A DNA stretch of 64,000 bases from positions 2,541,118-2,605,117 of the forward strand of contig NW_004450287.1 in the NCBI RefSeq assembly GCF_000321225.1. The letters run 5' to 3'. Positions within the stretch are counted from its first letter, which is position 1; the number at the start of each line of letters is the position of its first letter. The notes beneath the pieces are model-generated. The model did not search any database. It saw only the letters and a list, made by a program, of their open reading frames with translations, and had not been told where the DNA came from. Shown here in pieces: positions 12,657-22,388 of the stretch. Origin of the DNA: Odobenus rosmarus divergens (taxonomy: Eukaryota; Chordata; Mammalia; Carnivora; Odobenidae). The position numbers were made by a program, and so were the translations under genes.

Positions 12657-13338
12657 ATTTAGTAATCGCACTTCTGGGTTTTTATGATTTTTTGTATGAT
12701 TTCTTTTGATTTAATGTCTTAAAGTACAAAATACTTAAAGTACAAAAATACTAATTCGAAGGGATACAAGCCCTCCTGTGTTTATTGCAGCATTATGTAC
12801 AATAGCCAAATTATGGAAACAGCCCAAGTGTCCATTGATAGATGAATGGATAAAGAAGAAGTGATATATATATATATATATATATACATACACACATATA
12901 TATATGTATGTATATACACATATACATATATATAATGGAATATTATTCAGCCATAAAAAATGAAATCTTGTCATTTTCAACGACATGGATGGAGCTGGAG
13001 AGTATAACCCTAAGTTTCACGCTAAGAAATAGGTCAGTTGGGGCAAGACAAATACAAAATGATTTTGCTCATATGTGGAATTTAAGAAACAGAACAAATG
13101 AGCAAAGGAAAAAAGAGAGAGAGAGAGAAACCAAGAAACAGACTCTTAACTATAGAGAACAAACTGATGGTTACCAGAGGGGAAGTAAGTGGGGGAATGG
13201 GTGAAATAGGTGATGGAGATTAAGGAGGGCGCTTGTTGTGATGAGCACTGGGGGGGGTGTATGGAAGTGTTGAATCACTATATTGTTCACCTGAAACTAA
13301 CATTATATTGTATGTTAACTAACTGGAATTTAAAAGAA
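12657..13338 (+). mobile_element. L1 3' end with filler insertion
   Basis: 5'-truncated sense L1 beginning in the last part of ORF2 ('tagtaatcgcacttctgggt') and running through 'aatagccaaattatggaaac', 'tgaatggataaagaagaagt' and the 3' UTR to the A-rich end. TSD aagaattagagcttggtata (12637-12656) matches 13339-13358 with one mismatch. Two departures from an ordinary L1: about 50 bp of foreign filler at 12685-12736, and a TA/CATA expansion at 12862-12935. Open frames inside (for example 12908-13204) are only remnants. Confidence 0.9.
12862..12935. repeat. TA / CATA microsatellite inside L1
   Basis: Alternating (TA)n followed by ca/ta interruptions and tatatgtatgtatatac blocks, replacing the usual short 'tatatatata' step of the L1 between 'gaagaagtg' and 'aatggaatattattcagcc'. 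Likely length-variable. Confidence 0.85.
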
Positions 13339-13373
13339 AAGAATTAGAGCTTGATATACAATGGGTCCAATTT

Positions 13374-13535
13374 TCTAAAAAAGATTTTATTTATTTGTGA
13401 GAGAGAGAGAATCTGAAGCAGACTCCGCCCTGAGCGCAGAGCCCCATGCAGGGCTCAATCCCACAACTATGAGATCACGACCTGAGCTGAAACCAAGAGT
13501 TGGTTGCTCAACCGACTGAGCCACCCAGGTGCCTG
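13374..13535 (-). mobile_element. CanSINE, older short form
   Basis: Reverse CanSINE with body 'gagctgaaaccaagagttgg' and head complement 'accgactgagccacccaggt'. TSD gggtccaattt (13363-13373) matches gggtccagttt (13536-13546) with one mismatch. It lies just beyond the 3' end of the L1. Confidence 0.9.
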
Positions 13536-13694
13536 GGGTCCAGTTTGTCAGAACTTGAGGGAGAAGAACTGTGTGGCCAGGGAACCAGAAGTCTTATTCT
13601 GGAAATTCAGAATTGCATTGCTTTTCTTGTAATAGCCATCTTAACCCCTGGGTACTTTTATTAGAGGTGCATAAGAAATTTCAGGGATCCTTTA

Positions 13695-13896
13695 GAACTG
13701 TACTGTCCAATAGTAGTGGCTATTTAAATTCAAATTTAAATTAATTAAAATCAGAAATTTAATTGCTCAGTTGCATTAGCCACATTTTAATTGCTCAGTG
13801 GCCATTTGTGGCTAGTGGTTACCATGCTGGACAGAACAGACACAGATAGATATTGAACATTTCCATTTTCCCAGAAAGTTATATTGCGGATCAGTG
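13695..13896 (-). mobile_element. hAT-type nonautonomous DNA element
   Basis: Contains the phrases 'actgtccaatagtagtggct', 'gtggctagtggttaccatgc' and 'tggacagaacagacacagat', typical (in complement) of the short mammalian hAT-Charlie elements with 'gtagccactagccacatgtggct'. About 200 bp, with imperfect inverted ends. The precise MER name is not assigned. Confidence 0.65.
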
Positions 13897-14029
13897 CCTT
13901 TGAGCTTTATATTTCACCCTTTTAGTACTGTTGTCAGTCTCATGGTCCTATTCAATCTGTCTGAAGCCCATAGGTCCTATTAGTTTTCTATGTGGACATG
14001 TTGTAGAAATATCTTTCACTATTCACTTC

Positions 14030-14160
14030 TTAAGACTCAATTTCCTAATCTGTGGAGAGCAAGACTCAATTTACAGGGTTTTTTTTTTTTGAGAATTAAT
14101 GTGAAATAATATGAGAAAACCTTCTGACACATAGGTTTCAATAAACACTAATTTGCATTC
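14030..14160 (+). mobile_element. MIR fragment (tentative)
   Basis: Diverged sense MIR tail: 'ctcaatttcctaatctgtgg', a T-run, 'gagaattaatgtgaaataat', 'ctgacacataggtttcaataaac'. The first half of the family is missing. Confidence 0.4.
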
Positions 14161-15656
14161 TCTATAATGTAGTAATTGTTTTCCATGACAGTAGATCATA
14201 TTTCTTAGAAAATGAGAAGATAGGAAAAATATATATACTCTGAACTTAGAGAAAGCTTGTTCAGACCTATATATTACTTTTCTCTTGTATTGTCTTTTTA
14301 TTCTTTTCTTGTCCTGCCATAGTGCTTTTTAGGAAGTGTACTCAAGTCCCTGGTCACTATGCCCTTCTCAGGCCCTGGCTTCTGTACTTGTCTATTTACC
14401 ATCAAAATTGGGCAGGGGAGTAACAAGCAATGACAAAGTGGCTTACCTGTGTGCCAAACATCTTTCTCCTTGCCTCTATTATATAATAGTGGCTTTACCT
14501 CTTCCTAATGATCAGGTTCAATTACCTCTGTCCAGCCTGGTGACTTCTCTTCTTGCCTGCTGATTCTTTGTCATGTAAAGCCCAGAGTGCCAGGCTGACA
14601 ATTATAAAGCTTAAAGTTCAATGGCACTTTTGCTATTTCTCCTGGTAGAAGTATTTCTCCTTTGGGGTCAGGACTTCTCAACCCAAAGAGCCCCAAATTG
14701 TGAGGCAGGAAGCAAAAATTCCCCAGGTAGTTCCCTGGGAGTGATACAAGTGAGACCATCTCTTCTTTCATCCCTAAGTTCTCAGATTTATGAATTTACC
14801 TCTTGGGAACACAGTGCCATTGTACGTACATAGATGTATGTATGTAAGTGCATATTGTGTTCCAGAGAACAGTGTCCCATTCTTGTGAGATATTGTCTCT
14901 GGGCTGGTGCTATACCGTCAGTGGGCTTTTCTTTGCTCTATCAGGCTGGCAGGTTTTGAGTGGTGCAGTATGTGAGAGGACCACCGAATCCCAAGTTCAT
15001 GTGCCTATGGCTGCACCTCTATTATTCTGATGTGATTTTATGTGAGATTCATGTCAATGGATCAAATACGCTTTAACTTTTGGATAATGGTACAGGCCCA
15101 ATGGGAAGGAAAGGGAAGCCTTAAATATGCCTTAATTTATATGCCTATTATATAAAGGCCTTAGCAGACCAATAAATACATTGCCCCTCCATAGAAGAGG
15201 TAATTTGACACCAAGTATCTCCTTGTTCTCCTTGAAATCCTGTCTTTCATTCTTAGCCTTTAATTGCTATTTAATCACTCTTAGCTATTTATTATCTTTT
15301 TTCTAAAGCATCAGTTGTCTCCAGTAATAACCATCCAGTTCCATTGTTATTATAATTGTACTGATTCCCCGATATTGCTTAAACTACTGATGAATTTGGT
15401 ATATTAGTGCATCTCCTTCCACTATAGGCCATCCCAGGTCATCACCAAAGTTTTAATATTTATACTGTTACGCTGCTGGAAACTGTTTATATTCCACCTA
15501 TTCCTAGACATGTGTTCCTCATTGCCAGCCATCCAGCAGGTGATTAAATTCCAGAATTTACTATTTTAAGTGGGATTCCCTAGGGGACCAACTCTGAGAC
15601 AGAGACTAGAGTGAAGGAAGTTTTCTAGGGAGTCCTCTCAAATTAATACCTGTGGG
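14161..15656. other. No recognised gene or repeat
   Basis: Open frames at 14336-14563, 14621-14833 and 14848-15030 are short, without motifs, and overlap frames on the other strand. The segment at about 15210-15540 could be a very old LINE but did not resolve. Confidence 0.35.
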
Positions 15657-15817
15657 TAGGGTTGCCAGATTTAGCAGGTAAAAATATTGGATGCCTAGTT
15701 AAATTTAAATTTCTGGTAAACAGTGACTAATTCTTTATATAAAAGGTACTATTTGGGACATAATTATCTGAAATTTCAAATTTACCTGGGTGTCCTGTAT
15801 TTTACGTGACAACCCTA
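15657..15817. mobile_element. Palindromic MITE, hAT-like
   Basis: Left end tagggttgccagatttagca and right end (complement) atagggttgtcacgtaaaat form imperfect terminal inverted repeats, and the middle is also near-palindromic (ttaaatttaaatttctgg against ctgaaatttcaaattt). Possible 8-bp TSD cctgtggg / tctgtgga flanks it (6 of 8). Resembles the MER53-type mammalian palindromic MITE; the name is tentative. Confidence 0.65.
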
Positions 15818-16568
15818 TCTGTGGAGGAAGTGGAGTTGGAAGTCCAGAAAGAAGTTGGACTGCTTGCTATTTAAGTAGCAACCAAGGCCTCAGCAAACCC
15901 TGTAGGGAAATGAAACCGGAATAGCTCTTCAGCTTGTCCTGAGGCTAGATTTCTGCACCCTGGCATTGACTAGTAATGCGGTGCAGGCTGGAGTTGGGAA
16001 AGAATCATGACCTTGGGGAAGGCAGCCCTCTTCAGCTGAGATTAACTTGCTGAGAGGGCTGTCAGCCAGCAGCACTCCTAGCAGCCAGGGGAATACAGTT
16101 CTGAAGGGAGTACCTGGGGGATATATCAGAGCATCTATTTTAATCATCATCATTATAATCAGCATCCTCATTTTTATCTCCTTTCATGTGAATGTGCTCT
16201 GAATGTTATGTGACAGCTCACACTGAGAATAAGGCCTTCAGTGACAGTTCCCTAGTCAGGGTCTTTGTCACTGCTAAAGGCTCTGAATGGAGGCCCTTAC
16301 TCTCAGTTTCTGACACCCTTGCTCTCTCTTCCTAAACTGTGGCAGTCCATTCTCAGATCAGGGTCCTACCACTGCTCTGGAAGCGAGGTAGGAATGCTTG
16401 CTCAGAACAAGCCTTCTTTGTCAGTTTAATGCTGATTCTATGTTCTTTCCTCTAATACCAATGGTGGTCAAGCCTCTTGACCAACACTAAGTAATCCTTC
16501 CGTGTTCTTGACTTCTTGGCTTCTCTGCTCTGGGACCTCAATCCATTTTGTTTTTCTCTGTCTATTGT
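15818..16568. other. No recognised gene or repeat
   Basis: Slightly GC-richer unique-looking DNA. The minus-strand open frame 15929-16171 (80 aa) starts with a methionine/isoleucine run coded by an ATG/ATT-rich patch and has no domain. Confidence 0.35.
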
Positions 16569-16699
16569 ATTTTTTTAAATTTTATTATGTTATGTTAGTC
16601 ATCATACAGTACATCATTAGTTTTTGATGTAGTGTTCCATGATTCATTGTTTGCGGATAACACCCAGGGCTCCGTGCAATACGTGCCCTCCTTAATACC
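16569..16699 (-). mobile_element. L1 3' UTR fragment, short
   Basis: Antisense L1 terminus only (131 bp): 'ttattatgttatgttagtca', 'catacagtacatcattag', 'ccatgattcattgtttgcgg', 'cgtgccctccttaatacc'. Closest to the 'gttagtcatcatacagtac' variant. No clear TSD. Confidence 0.85.
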
Positions 16700-17027
16700 A
16701 AGATCTTCAACTTTCAAGAACTCAAGTCTCATATACTGAAGGTATACTGTCTTGACCCATATCTTTCTTTAGCTTCAATTTAGTCAACCCTCTTCCTTCT
16801 TTCATCCTTTAGAAGACTAATCTATACTTGCTATTAGTTTCCCTCACTTTATCTATCTGCTGGCATTTGTCTTTCAACTATACTCACCTACTGAGTGAGT
16901 GAAAGGCTACTTGTTTCTTCTTAATTGCCTAAACCAGTGGCCATTCTTTTAACTTTTATTTTGCTGGAACTCCTATTTGAAATCATATTTTAATCTCTTT
17001 TTCTGAAATTCTTTACTCCCTTGACTT

Positions 17028-17370
17028 TTTTTTCAAATTATTTTTAATTTTTAATGTTTTAATTTTTAATTGAAGTATAGTTGATCTACAGTATTAGTTT
17101 CAGGTGTATAATATGGTGATCTGACAATTATATGCGTTATAAAATGCTTACCAAATATGTGGTTACATCTGTCACCATACAAAGTTATGACAATATTATT
17201 GACTATATTCCCTAAGTTGTGCTTTTCATCCCTGTGACTTACTTATTTTATAACTGGTAGTTTGTACACCCTAATCCCCTTTACCTATTTTGTCCATCCT
17301 CCCCCCACTCCAAGGCGCCTCCTCTCTGGCAACCACCAGTTTGTTCTTTGTATTTATGTGTCTGTTTCTG
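17028..17370 (-). mobile_element. Older L1 3' UTR fragment
   Basis: Antisense L1 of an older class: 'aattgaagtatagttgatct', 'cagtattagtttcaggtgta', 'ttgactatattccctaagtt', 'ggcaaccaccagtttgttct'. It lies inside L2 and is itself the target of the younger L1 at 17386. Confidence 0.75.
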
Positions 17371-17385
17371 TTTGCTTGACTTTTC

Positions 17386-18452
17386 TTTTTTTATATGTTA
17401 TGTTAATCACCATACATTATATCATTAGTTTTTGATGTAGTGTTTCGTGATTCATTGTTTTCGTATAACACCCAGTGCTCCATTCAGTATGTGCCCTCTT
17501 TAATACCCAGCACCAGGCTAACCCATCCCCCACCCCCCTCCCCTCTAGAACCCTCAGTTTGTTTCTCAGAGTCCATAGTCTCTCATGGTTCATCTCCCCC
17601 TCTGATTTCCCCTCCCTTCATTTTTCCCTTCCTGCTATCTACTTTTTTCTTTTTTTTAAACATATAATATATTATTTGTTTCAGAGGTACAGGTCTATGA
17701 TTCAGCAGTCTTACACAATTCACACATACCCTCCAGCAACCCTCAGTTTGTTTCCTGAGATTAAGAATTCCTCATATAAGTGAGGTCATATGATACATGT
17801 CTTTCTCTGATTGACTTATTTCGCTTGGTATAATACCCTCCAGTTCCATCCACGTTGTTGCAAATGGCAAGATTTCATTCTTTTTGATGGCTGTGTAATA
17901 TTCCATTGTATATATATACCACCTCTTCTTTATCCATCCATCTGTCGATGGACATTTTGGCTCTTTCCATAGTTTGGCTATTGTGGACATTGCTGTTATA
18001 AACATTGGGGTGCACATACCCCTTCGGATCCCTACATTTGTATCTTTGGGGTAAATATCCAGTAGTGCAATTGCTGGGTCATATGGTAGCTACATTTGTA
18101 TCTTTGGGGTAAATATCCAGTAGTGCAATTGCTGGGTCATATGGTAGCTCTATTTTCAACTTTCTGAGGAACCTCCATACTGTTTTCCAGAGAGGCTGCA
18201 CCAGCTTGCATTGCCACCAACAGTGTAGGAGGGTTCCCTTTTCTCTGCATCCTTGCCAACATCTGTCATTTCCTGACTTGTTAATTTTAGCCATTCTGAC
18301 TGGTGTGAGGTGGTATCTCATTGAGGTTTTGATTTGGATTTCCCTGATGCCGAGCAATGTTGAGCATTTTTCATGTGTCTGTTGGCCATTTGGATGTCTT
18401 CTTTGGAAAAATGTCTGTTCATGTCTTCTGCCCATTTCTTGATTGGCTCATT
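17386..18452 (-). mobile_element. L1, 5' truncated, includes ORF2 C-terminus
   Basis: About 1,067 bp of minus-strand L1 with a perfect 17-bp TSD, tgtttgcttgacttttc, at 17369-17385 and 18453-18469. From the 5' side (right) it encodes the ORF2 C-terminal region. The frame at 18079-18435 shows [17 protein letters not shown] and the [10 protein letters not shown] segment typical of L1 ORF2, followed by stops, so it is inactive. It continues into the 3' UTR (17700s) and a T-rich end. It contains a perfect 58-bp tandem duplication at 18033-18148. Confidence 0.96.
18033..18148. repeat. 58-bp perfect tandem duplication in L1
   Basis: Two adjacent identical 58-bp units, 18033-18090 and 18091-18148, each beginning tacatttgtatctttggggt and ending catatggtagc. 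The following base agrees for one position, then diverges. The normal L1 order has one copy. Confidence 0.97.
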
Positions 18453-19040
18453 TGTTTGCTTGACTTTTCAACTTGGCTATCTCCTGGTTCTCTTCATTTC
18501 TCAAGACTTCTCCATCTCTACTTTATTCCTTTGTCTCTTAAATGTTAGTGTCCTTTTATTTTATTCCAATTGTCTTATGATTCTGTATGTTCTCTCTGAA
18601 CAATATTATTTCCTCTATAGTTTCAACTAATATTTATATGCTGATTACGCTTAGTTTTGTATCTTCCAACCAAGGTCTTTCACCTGAGTCTCAAGTTTAT
18701 ATATTCAACTCTCCAAATGTTATCCCCATTTGGATATCCAAAGATACATCAAAAGCAATATAAATAAAACTAGAATCACCATAAACTAGGTACCCTTCCC
18801 CATGTAAGTTTGTGGCACTCACATACTCAAATTTGAGTTCTTAGAGCTATCTTTGACTCCTTCCTCTTACTTCCTATGTTCAATAAACCATTTCATCTTG
18901 ATAGTTTTAGGTGTTTCTGGAGCTTCTCCCTTTGATTAATCCAATATTTCTCATATTTTTCTTTCACAGAACTGCTAGAATGATCTCTAAATCTAGCCAT
19001 GTCAGTGGGAAATAAGATAAGCCTACTATCTTCCCAGCTT

Positions 19041-19649
19041 TCTGCCTTTAGGCACTTTCTGGACTACAGTGTAGGAAGAGGTGTCTTGAACAGAGCACTG
19101 TGGTTTCATTGAGTTAAACAGACAGAATTTGGTGTTGGGGAATCTTTAGGCCTCTAGAATTTGTGGAATATATAACAAAGAGGTGGAAGCTGCATGGAAA
19201 GAGAATGTCAGAAATCTGTATAGAAATCCCCTTGAGTTTGTTCCTAAATACTAAGCTATACAGATATATGAAGAAACTCCCTGAGGCCAGGCAAAGAACA
19301 GCAAGGAAGCTATAAGTTGAAAGTTTCCAAAATTCATATAGAGCTGAGAGACATTTGAGTTTTGATCAGCTAGAAGGAAGAGTTATTCTTGAACACTGGA
19401 GCCTTCAGGAAGACTTCAGAGGGGGTTATGCCTTAGTGCAGCTAAATTGTTTGTCTTTCTCAACCGGGATTCCAGTCAAATGAATTTAAATAACTATTTT
19501 CTTATTTCTGTCAAGAGTGGTATAGTACCACTTAAATGCATTAGAGAGAAGTTAATTCATTATATACAATGTCACCTTAGACACTAGAGTTTAATTCTCT
19601 CGTGGAATCCTCATTGAGAAAGCTTGTACCCACTCTTTAAAGCTTAAAT
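19041..19649. other. No recognised gene or repeat
   Basis: No open frame longer than 60 codons and no recognisable repeat boundary. AT-rich with scattered purine runs. Confidence 0.4.
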
Positions 19650-20180
19650 ACTTCAAAGGATCAAGTAAGTTGCCAGACCAAAATCTACTGTCAACAATGT
19701 AGCATACATACAATATCCATCACCCAATCAAAAATTACTAAACTTATGAAGAAATTATGCCCATAGCTAGAAGAAAAGTCAATAGAAACAAACAAAAATC
19801 GATAGAAATGATGAAATTAGCAAATGATATTAAATAAATAAGTGATATTAATATATTTCTTATGGTTATTATAAATATACTAAGGATTTAAAAGAAAACA
19901 TCATATGAGAAGGAAAATGGAAGTTATAAAATTAAGAAAGTGGAACTTTTAGAGATAAAAAATACAATATCTGAAAAACATTCCCTGAATGGTCTTAATA
20001 GCAAGTGAATATTGCAGAAGAGATTAGGAACTTGAATACATAGATATAGAAAGTAGAGAAAATGAATCCCACACAGGAAAAAAAGACTAAAAAATATAGT
20101 CTCAGTGACCTTTGGGTTAATATCTAGCAGTCTATGAAATGTATAATTTCAGGAGAAGAGTAGAGTAGAACAAAAATTAT
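19650..20180 (+). mobile_element. Ancient L1 5'/ORF1-proximal part (tentative)
   Basis: A-rich sense sequence with the order 'aaaaaatacaatatctgaaaa', 'gcagaagagattaggaactt', 'aaaaaagactaaaaaatat', 'tcagtgacctttgggttaat', which parallels the region around ancient L1 ORF1. Heavily mutated, no frame. Confidence 0.5.
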
Positions 20181-20267
20181 TTGAATTATTTGAAGTCCAA
20201 CGCATTCACGTCTCACTAGGCATTTTTTTGTTGTTGTTGTTGGATAACAGTTCTTTCTTATATGTGT

Positions 20268-20421
20268 TTTTTTATTATGTTATGTTAATCACCATACATT
20301 ACTTCATTAGTTTTGATGTAGTGTTCCTTGATTCATTGTTTGTGAATAACACCCAGTGCTCCATTCAATATGTGCCCTCTTTAATACGCATCACCAGGCT
20401 AACCCATCCCCCCACGCCCCT
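20268..20421 (-). mobile_element. L1 3' UTR fragment, short
   Basis: Antisense L1 3' terminus: 'gttaatcaccatacattact', 'gtgttccttgattcattgtt', 'aacacccagtgctccattca', ending abruptly at 'cccacgcccctc'. No TSD resolved. Part of the 119-codon frame at 20228-20587 is a translation of this UTR. Confidence 0.87.
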
Positions 20422-20439
20422 CTTGATGATCAATCTTTT

Positions 20440-20880
20440 GCCTGTCTTTCAAGTTTCAAATCTGAACCAATTCCTGACACTTGGTTTTCTTTTCAGTTCA
20501 CTGAGTGACTCAGTTTATCAGAAAACACGCTATTTCTTATCTCTGTGTCTTCATTCATTATGGTGTCTTTGCTTAGAATGCTCTTAATGCTTACCCTTGA
20601 GCCATCTAGAGCATACTTCTATTTAAAGTCTCACCTCATGAGTCATCTTCAGGAAGCCTTTCTTGACTCTCCCTTCACTTTCCACCCAACTAGGGATAAT
20701 TGTACTCATCAGTGCTCCCAAAATACCTCTGCATATCTCTACTTTTGTATTAAACCATTATATTACAGAGATCTGTTTTTAGTCTGTTCTACTGGAAGGA
20801 ATAAGTCTAATTTGTATTTCTATCCCTAGCACTTAGTAGAAGGATTGGCACAAGATTTGTTGAGGCATGAATAAGTGATG
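20440..20880 (+). mobile_element. L2 LINE 3' end
   Basis: Sense L2: 'atctctgtgtcttcattcat', 'gcttagaatgctcttaatgc', 'aaagtctcacctcatgagtc', 'aggaagcctttcttgactct', 'ctatccctagcacttagtag', 'tgaggcatgaataag'. The order matches the L2 3' UTR. Frames at 20545-20829 are incidental. Confidence 0.7.
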
Positions 20881-21218
20881 ACTTCATTGATCTGACTTTG
20901 GGTCTGCATTTGATACTTTCATACAGATATCATTGATAATAACAAGAATCTAATTTCCCATAAATCTCATTTAGTAGGGCATACTTCTTTATTTGAAAAT
21001 CAAAATATATTATCTTATAGTTTGTGAGTGTAAGTTTAAAGTCTGAATATAATATCTTCATAACTTATTTGATATACATATATACATATATTTTGTATTT
21101 ATTCTTCACTTCTTAATAAAGCTTCAGTGAATTAATCTAGGATTTCAGACGAGGAATTATGGAATTATGGAATTTATAATTCAATGCCATCAAATTTTAA
21201 TATGTCCAAAGAGCTTTT

Positions 21219-21662
21219 TTTTTTTAAAGATTTTATTTATTTATTTGAGAAAGAGAGAATGAGAGACAGAGGGCACGAGAAGGAAGAGGGTCAGAGGGAG
21301 GGCGCCTGGGTGGCTCAGTTGGTTAAGCGACTGCCTTCAGCTCGGGTCATGATCCTGGAGGCCCCGGGATTGAGTCCCACATCGGGCGCCCTGCTCGGCG
21401 GGGAGTTTGCTTTTCCCTCTGACCCTCTTCCCTCTCGTGCTCTCTATCTCTCATTCTCTCTCTCTCAAATAAATAAATAAAATCTTAAAAAAAAAATAAG
21501 TAAACAAGTAAAATTATTAAAAAAAAAAAAAAAGAGGGTCAGAGGGAGAAGCAGACTTCCCCGCCAAGCCGGGAGCCCAACGCAGGACTCGATCCCGGGA
21601 CTCCAGGATCATGACCCGAGCTGAAGGCAGTCGCTTAACCAACTGAGTCACCCAGGCGCCCA
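21219..21662 (-). mobile_element. CanSINE interrupted by another CanSINE
   Basis: Outer minus-strand CanSINE in two parts, 21219-21300 (tail side) and 21533-21662 (body and head), with a 15-bp TSD gtccaaagagctttt at 21204-21218 and 21663-21677. The inner SINE occupies 21301-21532. Rejoining the two parts across the inner TSD gives one continuous element. Confidence 0.96.
21301..21532 (+). mobile_element. CanSINE nested in CanSINE
   Basis: Full sense CanSINE (ggcgcctgggtggctcagtt to long A-rich tail) with 16-bp TSD agagggtcagagggag at 21285-21300 and 21533-21548, cut from the host SINE. The low divergence of both elements suggests a recent event. Confidence 0.96.
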
Positions 21663-21773
21663 GTCCAAAGAGCTTTTATGGGGCTTGTTAAAATGCACCT
21701 TGCTTCATTTCCAGAGATTCTGATTCAGAATAATCTGGATAACAGCTTAGCAATCTTAAAAAATAATCCCATA

Positions 21774-21981
21774 GGGCACCTGGGTGGCTTAGTCAGTTAA
21801 GTGTCTGACTTTGGATCAGGTCATGATCTTGGGGTCCTGGGATCAAGCCCCACATGGGCAGGTGGGGGGAGGAGGGTCCCTGCTCAGTGAGGAGTCTGCT
21901 TGTCCCTCTCCCTCTGCCCTTCTCCTGACTTGGGCTCTCTCTCTCTCAAATAAATAAATAAATATATACAATCATAAAAAT
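21774..21981 (+). mobile_element. CanSINE with G-rich insert
   Basis: Sense CanSINE starting gggcacctgggtggcttagt. The middle carries an extra 'aggtggggggaggagggtcc' relative to other copies. TSD is the approximate aaaaataatccca (about 21759-21771) against aaaaataacccca (21982-21994). Confidence 0.9.
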
Positions 21982-22161
21982 AAAAATAACCCCAGGAGAT
22001 TCTGTTGTACATGATAATGTCTGGAGAGAAACAAACATTTGTGTTCCATTGCAAGAAGACATTGACTCCTTAAGGTGGCTAGAGAAATGTAGCTTAACAG
22101 TAGATCTTACAGTTGCACTTTAACTAGATAAAGAAAAAGTGAGGCTTGAAAGAGTAGCATG

Positions 22162-22374
22162 AGAGACTTATGGACCCCAGGAAACAAACTGAGGGTTTCA
22201 GAGGGGAGGGGGTTGGGGGAGGGGGTAACAGGGTGATGGGTATTAAGGAGGGCCCCTGTTGTGATGTGCACTGGGTGTTTTACCTAACTAATGAATTGTT
22301 GAACGCTACATCAAAAACTAATGATGAACTATACAGTGGCTAACTGAACATAATTAAAAAAATACATAAAAAAA
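22162..22374 (+). mobile_element. L1 3' UTR fragment
   Basis: Sense L1 3' end ('agagacttatggacccc', 'aacaaactgagggtttcaga', 'gttgtgatgtgcactgggtg', 'acatcaaaaactaatgatga', A-tail). TSD gaaagagtagcatg (22148-22161) against gaaagagtaacatg (22375-22388), one mismatch. A 5'-truncated insertion of 213 bp. Confidence 0.93.
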
Positions 22375-22388
22375 GAAAGAGTAACATG

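Larger units (their letters stand above)
16790..19040 (+). mobile_element. L2 LINE, split by two L1 insertions
   Basis: Sense L2 in pieces: 16790-17027 ('aaaccagtggccattctttt', 'ttctttactcccttgac') and 18470-19040 ('ggctatctcctggttctctt', 'cttaaatgttagtgtcc', 'cacctgagtctcaag', 'tatccccatttggatatcc', 'gagctatctttgactccttcc'). These correspond in order to the L2 ORF2 end and 3' UTR. The join 'ccttgac' / 'cttggctatctcctggttctc' is where the L1 insertions sit. No intact reading frame. Confidence 0.65.

Noticed and set aside
12908..13204. 98-codon open frame with MEYYSAIKNEI-type sequence
   Set aside because: It is a translation of the L1 ORF2 end and 3' UTR, not a host gene; the element is truncated and decayed.
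18079..18435. 118-codon frame
   Set aside because: L1 ORF2 C-terminal remnant on the minus strand inside a 5'-truncated L1; not a functional gene.
21285..21548. Short direct repeat agagggtcagagggag as a regulatory repeat pair
   Set aside because: It is the target-site duplication of the nested SINE.
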